DNA of 64,000 nucleotides from Lampris incognitus (lineage: Eukaryota; Chordata; Actinopteri; Lampriformes; Lampridae), in contig NC_079219.1 in NCBI RefSeq assembly GCF_029633865.1, positions 51,643,682 through 51,707,681 on the forward strand. Reading direction: 5' to 3'. Shown here piece after piece: positions 10,995 to 22,500 of this stretch. The position numbers were made by a program, and so were the translations under genes. The notes below the pieces were generated by a model. It worked only from the letters and a program-made list of their open reading frames with translations, ran no database searches and was not told where the DNA came from. Within the stretch, counting starts at the first letter, position 1, and every line of letters starts with the position of its first letter.

Positions 10995-13900
10995 TCATCT
11001 TAATCTCTGTTGGCGAACTGGACAGAGGAAGAGAGGGAAAATGAGAGATTCAGACATGCTGTGATCATCAAACTACCACTCCATTATGAGGACAAGCCAT
11101 CGCTTAACACACGGCTGTATCTGGCAATATCACCCACAGTAGCCCAAAGTTTCACTAAACTCTAAAGCAAATAAATGATTGAGACAGATGTAGATAGTAT
11201 ATTTTTCTTCTCAAAACCCAAGGTCGGTATTTTAGTGTGTTAAGTCACTGAATAGTTCTTACCTGTCCATCCATTACTCATTCTTTACTAAATGAATGTC
11301 TTGGCAAAGGGCGTAGGGTGTGATAAATGAGTTTTCCTTAAATCAGAGGTCTCGTGTGTCATACTCGTGACAATGTGGTGAGCTGTCTTCCTGATACTTA
11401 CTCATATCGTTGTTTCTGGTGATGGCCATGGCGGCCCTCGCACGGGGACCCTGCTGGGTGAAGTGGTAGCCAAACTTTAGGATGCTTGAGTTGTTCTCAA
11501 GCATGTTGGCGATCTCCATCTCGACCGAGTCTCCCAGCTTCTGCCGCTGTGATGGGAAAATGTGAAGAGCGGTAAGCGAATCGTCAGCTTCAGACATCAT
11601 TACCTTCCTATTGCTTATTTACTTCATGCTACCAATGAGTTCTCCACACTACGTAGCCGTGCACATCCCAGAAAGACTTTTTCCTTGGTTGTAGTAAAAT
11701 GTGGATGGGCAGTGGAGGGATGATACATCATGGAATCCAACAGAAGTAAAAAGTATAACAGATTCATTTATCCTATAATGCATCGCAGTGGCTGTTGTAC
11801 ATGCATACAATAATAACTTTATTACAAAATTTAAGATTATGATAATAGTGTAATTAGGGTAAATGTATGATTATACAAACTGACATCTCTCTTAATAATA
11901 CAGTTAATATGTGACATGTGTTGGAGTCCCTGGCGGACCAATATTTGCCATCTCACAAAGCACAGTTGTGCAAGATGATTACAATTAAAAAGCTCAAATA
12001 AAGGTGCACACGTCTCTATTAATGAGAGAGAAATCAAAGAATTACTGTAATTATGTATACTGTAACTAAAGGCACTAATACAATCAAAGCATGATGTTTA
12101 CATGGATCCAGCCTTCTTTACATTATGAAGATGAGATAAATTATGAAATCCTATTACAAGACTTATAATAGTGCAAGAAATAAAAGCCAACCACTTTACA
12201 GTCACTACAGAGCATAGTGTGGATAATAGTGTGGATAATGTCTTGTCTATCTGGGTTCATTTTAGAGCTACAATCCCGAAGATTGCTGTTTCTGTTTGAC
12301 ATACTGACATCTATAGATACTGTGGTAGTTTGGTGTTTCACCACCAAATCCTAGAGATCCATTTGAAATAGTGGCCAGCGCTGTTGAATTTTTACCGCTA
12401 AACATATAAAACATGGCTGAACCTGGGATTTAACTATTGTAACCGGTTATTTTTTCGCCCGGTGCGGGATTCGATATGACGTGGACTGCACCACAAGGCG
12501 ACGTCACTAACCGCTCGGCTAAAGGGTCAGACCCGTTGGCTAGGGGCTAACGTGTCTTATTACTAGTTTACACTATTAACATTATCGTATCAGTCTGTAA
12601 AGGTCTTCTATGCCTTTTCTGCAATGGTGAGCCATCTTAATTTGCTACTATCTTAAATACAGCAGTGATGGAGAGGATTACTGTGCCGTTTACACGGCAA
12701 CGTTTTCAACATAAAACGGTAAAGTATTGTTGCGTTTTGGCCGTTCGTTCACACGACAACGGCGTTTTGGGGGCCAAAAACGCAAACTTTTGAAACCTGG
12801 TTCCAGAGTGACACCTTTTGAAAACGCAACTACAGCGTTGCCGTGTAAACCTGCAAAACCGGCTCCTGTGAAAACCTTGACGTCACGGTTCCACTTCGCA
12901 CATGCGTATTACGTTTTCAGTCAAGTAGCCATGCGCGAGTAAGAAGCGAACGCACACTAACAGTGGCGGATTACCGAGCTGTGTTTGTGCCGTTATCTCT
13001 GCTAAGTTTATTAATGCTCCTCCAGCAAAGTGTAGATTTGCTGCACCATTACTGTGATCAGCGGAGACGCGTTATTTACATCCGCCAAATTCTCAATCCA
13101 AAATGATCTGTTTTCGAGCGTATTCTCGCCATTGGCTGTTTACGCACCGCTCTAAGAAAGCATTTGTGCGCATGCGCATGGTGTTGTAGACCACCGGAAC
13201 ACTTCCGGGTACCTTGACAACAGGACGCCAGGAGAGGGGTATAGAAAACCCAAGCCGCCAAGCCGCACTGTATTAGATACGCAGCCTAGCCGTAGCTACG
13301 ATGCCCAAAAGTTGCTGTGTGGTGGACTGTACTGTTAACAAGAAAAACAACCCAAATATTCTTTTTTTTTGTATTGCCTAAAAGGCAGAAGGAGGGAGAA
13401 AAACGATTGAAATGGCTCCGGGCGATCAGAAGGAACGACAAGGATGGACAACTTTGGGATCTGACAGCAAACATGTTTACGTCTGCGGTCTGCACTTCAT
13501 CACTGGTAATGTTAGCTAGTTTAACCAGCTAATAATAGGTTACGTCTATTCTACATTATATAATCACCAAAATGTCAAGAGCCGGTGGCTATATGGAATT
13601 CCACAGTTAGCTAAACCTGTCTGAATGGGATCACATTCTTCAAACCCATATGTATTTTATCCATTAAAAATCATAAAATGATCCCTCCCCCCTGAATATT
13701 TGGTCACATGCTCAATTTTGTTTATCTTTCCTAGAAACAAGGGGTAACTACCTCGGTCTCCCATACCCAGTTAAAATGCAAACATTGTTATCACATTATT
13801 ATTGTCATCCTTGTTGAGTAGTATATCATGCATCATTGTATGCAGTCATGTGTAATCCAGTAAAAAGTAATAATTGAATAAAATGCAAACATTTGTTGAA

Positions 13901-14740
13901 AATGTAGCCTAGTTCCTATGTCTTTTCCCCATGGCTGCTCTAGGTCATGATGTGTGATTTAATTTTTGCCCTTTATCATTTCAGGGTGTAATGCAAAGGA
14001 CCCCATGCACCCGGACTACTGTCCCTTGAAAGGACACTGGCCACCGATACTGCGAATTTTCGCAAATATCGGTTCTTGTCCGCAGCAGCCAACGTAGCGA
14101 CATAGTTAGCCATTTAAACCGTGTTCAAACTTGCCGGCTTCTATCCCCCACTAGCGCCCCCCGCTCTAACATTCGAACGCGGAAGTGCAGTGGTCTATTG
14201 GGGTCCACCGGAAAGGCTCTCTACTACAAAGTTTCACCGCCAACTACTGGTCTGGCATGCATACTACATCGTTTTTTTTTTTTTTTTTGCGGATCCGTGT
14301 GCATGCGGCTCGTATTCAAAACGATGTCGTCTGAACTTTTTTTTAAAAGGCGAAGGAAAAACTTTTCCGTTTTTAGCAAGACCGTTGTCGCGTAAACGTG
14401 CAATAGAAAAAAAATTTGTTTGCATGTCTTCAGGACTGTAGCTTTAGTCATTTGTGTTGTATTGTCCAACTTTCAATAAAAGCTCAGTGTTTAGTTTGCA
14501 TGTAAATTCAGTCATGTCTGGGCCCACTGTGGAATATAAAGGATGATCCATATTTCCGGGTCTGACCTGGTTGTCAATCTTCAGCTCCACCAGCGTGGCG
14601 TTGCTGGCCATGGCTTTGATGATGGCCATCATTCCCTCTGCAGTGATGAAGTTAGACTCGATGTTAAGACTCTGCAGACTGGTGTTCTCCTGTAGCATCT
14701 CAGCACACGCCTGGCAACCATGTACAGTACATACATATGT

Positions 14741-14814
<74 letters not shown>

Positions 14815-17800
14815 TTAAAATATTCAACTATATGAGACATTATTCATCCAAATGCAGTGCGATGCATTCTAGATGAGAAAAAGTTAAAAATCAGAAAGAG
14901 AAAGAAAGAGCTAGCTTTAATGTGTGTGTGTGTGTGTGTGTGTGTGTAGTGGGGGACAACAGGACTACAAACTGCAATTAGGGTAGGGGCCATATGCATG
15001 TATGTGTTACAAATCAGGAATCAGGCACAATTTATTGTCATTTCTTTCATGTACTTACGTACACAAAAGAAACAAAATTCTGTTTCCACCAGCCCACAGC
15101 AGTGAAACACAAAAGACAAAAACACACATCCCAAATTTCCCAAAAATTACACTACTAAAAACAGAGGGAACAAAGCAAAAAAATAAAAAACACACACACA
15201 GTGTTAACAACACAGTCCACTCAGTGCAACACAGTCCAAAAATGCACTGTCCAGAGAACAAACGCCAGCCAGGATGACTGTCGGAACGGCTGGTCTGCAT
15301 GGGCTAGCAGTTAGCTTAGCCTGCCCCGCTTCCGCATCCTGTCAGACCGCCCTCGGTGTGTCCTCCTCAGGCGCAGCTCCAGGCAGGGCTGTGGTCCCTG
15401 GGCCCACCAGACACAGCAGACCAGGCTCCCCCAGCCGATCCAACGCCAGCTCTCCCAGCCAGACACCTTCAACACACCTCCCCACACTCCACACGATGAC
15501 ACTAAAACACAGTCAAAGCCAGGCGAGGCCGCCGCCAGACATCCCTCGGTGTTATCGGAACTGCTGGTCTGCATGGGCTGGCAGTTAGCTTGGCCTGCCC
15601 CACTTCCGCGTCCTGTCAGACCGCCCTCTATGTTACCTCTTCAGGCACAGCTCCAGGCAGGGCCGTGGTCCCTGGGCCCACAGGATGCGACAGACCAAGC
15701 TCTCTCACCCAATCCAATGCCAGCTCTCCCAGCCATCAAACAAAGACAAAACAAACGTAGACGCAGATGTGGACAAAGACACTGCATGGACGGTACTGGG
15801 TGAGGCCGCCGCAAACGTGAATTCACAAAGCCTCCAGTGTGGGAAGATGGCAGCGTGGGAAGATGATATGAATATGCATCTATTTTCAATGTGCCAAGTG
15901 TTGTTATACTGTGACTCAGAGCAATCGTCTCAGATTTATACTCGTAAGCAGTTACAGTCAGAAAAACGCAGGAGATAAACAAATTCCCTGTAAGTCACAT
16001 TTACCTCCTGTTTCCTTTTTCTAACATAACCCAGAGTATTCAATGGTAGTGCAGAGACGCTTTATCTAAGACTCAAAGAGTCTTAGATAAAGTGCTGATC
16101 CAGGCTGTGTCCGTGCGACTGACGATTATAAAGCGATGTGAATGGTACAGAGGTGGACAAGGTGCCAGCTTACAGGGACTTAGACATCAGTGTATCACAA
16201 CGTATGGATCACTTTAACGCCTGATTAGGCGATCCGACTCCGGAGGAAGCGTTAGCATAGCGTCTCTTACCACCGGGTGCTCTACTCACATAGGCCACAG
16301 GGTCGTTGCTACGCGTCGCAGCAATGCTGAGACAGTCCACGTGAGAGTTGCCCTTCATCGCCTCGAAGACCTCCTTCAGCACTGGGATGGGAATGTCCTG
16401 CCACACAAACAAGGAGGTCACCTTCTACAGCTGTTAAGCTGTGCTTTGGGGGGGGGGGGTTAAAGCAACTGGGGAATTCTGAAAACACAAATCTACGGTA
16501 AATAAGTACAATCACTGCTTTGTTGTTTGGTAGGATTTGTCTGGGCAGCACTGTTGAGAAAGACTCAAATCAAAGGAAAACACAGTCCATACTTGTACGT
16601 TGCGCAACAACAGCAAGACCTCACATCCTATGCAAAGTTACAATACAACCACTTTACTATAAATGGGAAAATGTGTCTTTCTGAATTTGACTCTTTTATA
16701 TTTAAAGGAGGAGACAGTAGCTGAAGCTGCAGCCAAGTCACCTTCCACAATGTTTCCAATACAATGACGCATACCGGAGGCCGTGTGTTGGCTCACCGTC
16801 TATCTCACAGACAACAGCCATGTGATGAGATTAACAACAGGATCTGAACATTAGCAGAAGAATTTTAGCCACTTTTATTCCTCTCAAAACGACATAGTGC
16901 AGTTACGCCATCCTGGATCTCCATAGTGTCTTACTGAGCTGACCTTGATGTTGTTGAGGTTGACCTCCGTGAGGCTGCTGTCATTACTGTGGATCCTCTC
17001 CAGGGTCTCCTCCACGTTGGTGGGGTTGGGAGGCTCCTCTGGGAAGACCTTGAACGAATCCCCCTTAACTACACCTAAAGGAACCACAACATCACAGCTT
17101 AAAGCAGTGCTCCATTTTCTATTGCTGAGTGCATGAACTTGAAGGTGACAACTGTTATGGACGGTGGCATCTCATTTTGAAATGAAGCTCACAGCTTTAC
17201 TTATTTTTAACTATAAAAACCTAAACAGGCCAGTGGTTCTCAGGATACCAGAACACATTTTTCCATCTTTTTTTTACAGCATTTCTGGTTTTAGAACAGT
17301 TTTCAAAGTCAAACTTTTAAAGAGGGACAGTAAAGTTGAGTAGAAGAGGTCATATTTAAAGCCCAGACATGGGGTTGAGCTACCAGAACACCTCCCCACA
17401 TTAAAACAGGCCTGTGAGGGAATTTGTCCATACGTACTGTTGATGCCCTCTGTGTTGGCAATTGTGCCAGTGGTGCCCAGGGCATCATAGTACTGCTTGT
17501 TGCTCATCAGGGTGTACATCCCAAGAATAGCTGCAAAAAACAGAAAATGATTACTGTAAACACAGTAAGGCAACGCAACTTGAAGGCTCCGATGCAGGAG
17601 TCAGATTCTTCATGATGGATCCTGCATGTGTGACCAAATGTTGCACTGACCTCATACATTGTACAGGATGTGAGGTTCTGTTGTCCGTTTCATGCGTGCC
17701 GATGTCAAAGGTCCTATATGTGATTTTTTTTTTGGCTTTCATAATACGATGAGTAAATATCGGCAGGGGCTGCCAAACGGTACTGACTGAAACAACGTTC

Positions 17801-19455
17801 ATGATCCCCCACCCCATCCCCAGATTTCTACATTCTGAAACCAGGAGCCGGGTTGCCTTGCTCTTGCAGTCCTCGGCAAACTGCAGCAATTGCAGAAAAC
17901 TAACACTTTAACTTCTGTTTTAGTATTCTTATTTAATCTTTTTATCTTGTCCTGTATATTTTAATGTCTTTTACGCCTTAATGTAAAACACTGTGAAATG
18001 CCTGTGTGTAAAATGTGCTATACAAATAAACTCGCCTCGCCTTGCCTAGCTGTGACAGTTGGCATGTGCCGTTGTTGATATGTGCCTATGTGCTTGCAGC
18101 AATGCCACCGATTCAAACCCCATTACACTGTGCTCGGCAAATGACATTATTCCGATTTTGATAAAGGCGTATCTCTAACAAATACTTTCACATGACCGCC
18201 GTGCACCTCCCTCACGCTGCAAAACAATGTAAAGGTCCCCGGTGCCGTGTTGCTTCATGTTATGGGTGTGTCTACTCTGTGTGTCTGCTTGACCAGATAA
18301 GGATATTGTTGTCTGTGCTGATTCCTGGAGAGCGAGCCGGAAACCCAGTCACTAGCCCTAATCGCTCAGTCCGCAGGCCCCCCCCGGGGACGTTATGATA
18401 TCACACATTCATGTGAATAATGTTGGGTGTGGACGGAGGGCAGCCACAAAGCACTGCAAGTGTTCTTGTTGTTAATAAGCCTACAGTTTAAAAGCCCCCA
18501 AATTAAAGTATTTATGGCACTCGGAGTGAACTTGAAGTACAATCAGCTGAGGCCGAGACACCTCACACCAAATGATGTCATCTGATATGAGACTAGAAAT
18601 GAAAAGTGGTTCCCTTTTACATGCAGGTTATTCCCTCTCTCTCTCTTTCTCTCTCTCTCTCATCGCTATTTTCGGCCACATGTAGACACTGAAGACCGTG
18701 AGCGTTGAATATAAACTGTGTATGAGTTCGCTCAGACGAGCTTCGCTAATTTTACATGACCAGATGAAACACAATGGCTGCCCTAAAGACAAGCAGGACA
18801 CACTGGACATGAACATCCCTCTAAAGACATGAAGTCAAGTTGCATTTGGTATAGAATGCCGTTAAGTTTCCCTTGTTTGTAATAAAGTTTCAGTTTTTGC
18901 ATGCATTTCGAGAAATTAAAACATCCCTGAACTAAGGTAGATAGCTTGTTTAACAAAAACTCATTGGGTGAAATTATCTCTGAGATAAGATTGTTTTCAC
19001 TTATTCAAAGAATAATTTGGAGATTAATTTACCAAAGGAAAAAAGTATTTGGGGGAAGAAAAAAAAAAGACTCATTGACTGTTTTCTCTTGTTGTTACTG
19101 TTTATGAACAGCAGGAGGCGAAGCTGCGGGCGGCTTCCTCACTTTCATTGCACCCAGCCGGTCTCTCCACTAAACCGTATCGCACACCAACTGCTGTGAC
19201 AGCAACCCCCCCCCCCATCAGCCCCCCCACCCCGCTCTGGTGCAGGGAACCATGGGAAGGGCCTTGTCAGGAGAGGGAGTCTGGGGAGACAGCTGCCTGC
19301 TCGGGGGGGGGGGGGGGTGAACACGCTAACGTCATCCTGGACAGCCCCGAGAATAAACCCCCCATAGTTTACAAATGGACTCTGTGAAATAAAAAAAAAG
19401 ACCCACATAAAATCTTAATAATGACCCTTTAACCCACTCTCTCTTGCCCCCCACC

Positions 19456-19532
<77 letters not shown>

Positions 19533-22500
19533 GACCGGCCAGGCTATTGTGACTCTAAGACCTTTTGCTAAAAAGGCCCAAACAAAAGCCTGACAGAGGC
19601 TAACCGAGGTTTAATCCTCATCTGGACGGCCTCCAGGGTTAAAACGACAGACTAATCTGACTGGAGGGGACACACAGACTCCCTTCATCTGCCTCCCCGG
19701 ATGCCTGCCCGCCTCGCCAGCCCACTAGAGGAAAAGCCTCGCTCGTAATACGGGCTGTTCAAAGGAAATCAGTTGAGCAATATCAAAAGAAAGGGAATTT
19801 ATTAATAGTTCAGGAAACGTAATGTATAGTTAATTACAAAAGTAATTTATCATTCATACACCATTCGTCACATGAATACTAATACTAACATGAAGCCTTT
19901 TTTATTGCTGTTGTTGTACTGAATAAACCAACTGGCCTTTACATCAGGGTGTATATATATCCATCCATCCATCCATCCATCCATTATCTGAACCACTTAT
20001 CTTGCTCTCAGGGTCACGGGGATGCTGAAGCCTATTCCAGCAGTCATTGGGTGGCAGGCATGAAGCCCAATGACTGCTGGAACAGACATGTATATATATA
20101 CATATATATATATAGATGTATGCTGTAATAATAATAATAATGGATTACATTCATATAGCGCTTCATCTAGACACCCAAGGCACTCAACAGTGAATGGGTA
20201 AACTCACCTCAACCACCACCAACGTGTAGCTCCACCTGGGTGATGCATGGCAGCCATATTGCACCAGAACATTCACCACACATCAGTTTGAGGTGGGGGG
20301 AGGAATCATTGAGCCAATTGCATGGGTGGGTGGGTGGGGGGGTGATTATGTGGCCAGATGGAGAGAGCCAGTTTGGGTATTTTGCCAGGTAATCAAATCA
20401 TCATAGTACTATATGAAGTAGTAGTACTCATTTTAAAGAGTTCTCCCCCATGTCTGAGTCTAACTCCACCCACTGCATAAATTTGATAAATGCAAACTAT
20501 TTGAGTAAGGGCTGGGGTGGGGGGGGGGCTGAAGAGGTGGCGGGAGGGCATGGATGTGTCAGGCCTGGAGTTGCTGGAGAGTCGCTGCCACATACCAGCG
20601 TACCCGGTTCCCTCCACCGACCCCCCCCCCCCGGCACGGCAACAAAGATGCCTCACCCAACGTGACGCTGAGCACCTTGGATGGAGGGGGGCCCGCGAGA
20701 CAGGCCGCGCGGCGGAGACAAGCGAGAAACGGTGCAACTGCTCCGCGGCGCGAGCCCAGCACAACCGACCAAGTTGTCCATTGGTACGTCTACAGCCGTT
20801 AAAATCAAAAGCACTGTCCAAACCATTGCGCCACAATTGAAAATGATGAAATGATAACATTATAACTAACTGTGTATTGAGAGAAATTCAAATGATTGGT
20901 AGAAATTGTAATAAAGGCGCAAGGTTAGCTAGGCTACCAAAAAAAAATAGCGTAAACCCTGTGAATGATGACTCTCGACCAGCATGAATTTGAAAATGAA
21001 CACCGTTTCAAACTCACACTCAAGGGCAGGGCTGGGGTCAAGGGCGGGGCTGGGGGTGGGCCACCCACCACAGATCAGAGGGCGTTAATATTCTTTTTTT
21101 TTATATATATATAAATTTCATGACGTAGATAAATCCCAACAACCCTACCCTTAGTTTTGGAGCGCCCTCTAGGGATGGGCAACATGATCCAGAAAGGGCC
21201 GGTGTGAGTGCAGGTCTTTGTTCCAATCAAGCAGTTACACACCTGAGTACACAAATGAAGCTCCTTGGCAAAAACTATTGGTTGATTAATAGAATCAGGT
21301 GTGTAACTGTTTGGTTGGAACAAAGACCTGTACCCACACGGGCCTCTTCTGGATCACGTTGCCCATATTTACTAGGACATCGCTCGTTACATCATCACCA
21401 TCATCGTCATGTGTGCTGCTCGGAATTTTGCCTGGTTTACACAGGACATGGTCATAACATTATATATAGTACTACACGTTTTATATTAAAGCCTGTTGCT
21501 TGCAACCATTATCAAATTCGCAGGACAGAACAAGACAGATTAATCTACTGTCAATAGCCAGGAAGCATGTTTACACATCGGCTATTTCAGTGTAGTCCTG
21601 CCCATAGAAATTTCTCCCCTGGGTCACACAACATGAAGGACTCTTTATGAATGTTTATGACTGATGTCATTAAGTATCATTTGGTCAATTATCCATCCAT
21701 CCATCCATTATCCAAACCGCTTATCCTGCTGTCAGGGTCGCGGGGATGCTGGCGCCTATCCCAGCAGTCATTGGGCGGCAGGCGGGGAGACACCCTGGAC
21801 AGGCCGCCAGGCCATCACAGGGCATATGCAATGTTGAGATTGTTTGAGATGTCTTTGTTGTAGCAGCCCGAGTGGGACCAAGCTGCTTGATTTCATATAG
21901 GCTATTTTGCGCGTCTGTTGCTCGAAAACAGACATCTCAAACAATGCAGTAAACTTTGCATTAAAAAATGACATAATTGACCAAATGACACTGAATGACA
22001 ACAGTCATAAACATTCATAAAAATTACTTCATATATCATGGTTATGACGGTGTCACGTCAGTCTTATGCACTTCAAATAAAGTGGTACTCTGCCCTACAC
22101 CGATATCAGATGAGCAGGAAAGTGCAGAAAATTTGTGCCACTGCCTCAGTTCGCAAAGCATTCTGGGAAGTTTTGTCTACCACTTCGTTTGGCGTTCTAC
22201 TACTACTACTTTCAGCTGCTCCCGTTAGCCACTCCACTTGGAGTCTGCTTCTGAAAACACCCTGTTTGGAGGGTCATTTGGAAGGCTAGATGACCACTAC
22301 CTCTTGATCCCCAAAAGAAACGAGACACCCTACCCTACGCGGCCGAGCACAAAACGGAGGGGTAGGGCCAAGGGGGGAATTGGGATTGGGCCAAAATCAG
22401 CATACATACAGTCAGTGTGTAGTCAGTTATGGCTAGGGTAGAGTCAGCGAGGGGGGTAACTGTCCTTCCCCCCAGCCTGGAAATGCTGGGGAAGCGCGGT

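Noticed and set aside
12439-12572. A functional tRNA gene
   Set aside because: A and B boxes are present but the acceptor stem does not close and four dispersed copies with target duplications mark it as a SINE.
14444-14827. 127-codon minus frame starting with a VCVCVC run
   Set aside because: Only its middle (14567-14710) is the tmod4 exon 7; the N-terminal part is the (AC)n tract read through the splice acceptor.
20393-20860. 155-codon minus frame
   Set aside because: Composition follows G/C homopolymer runs, competing frames of similar length exist on the other strand, and no family signature is present.
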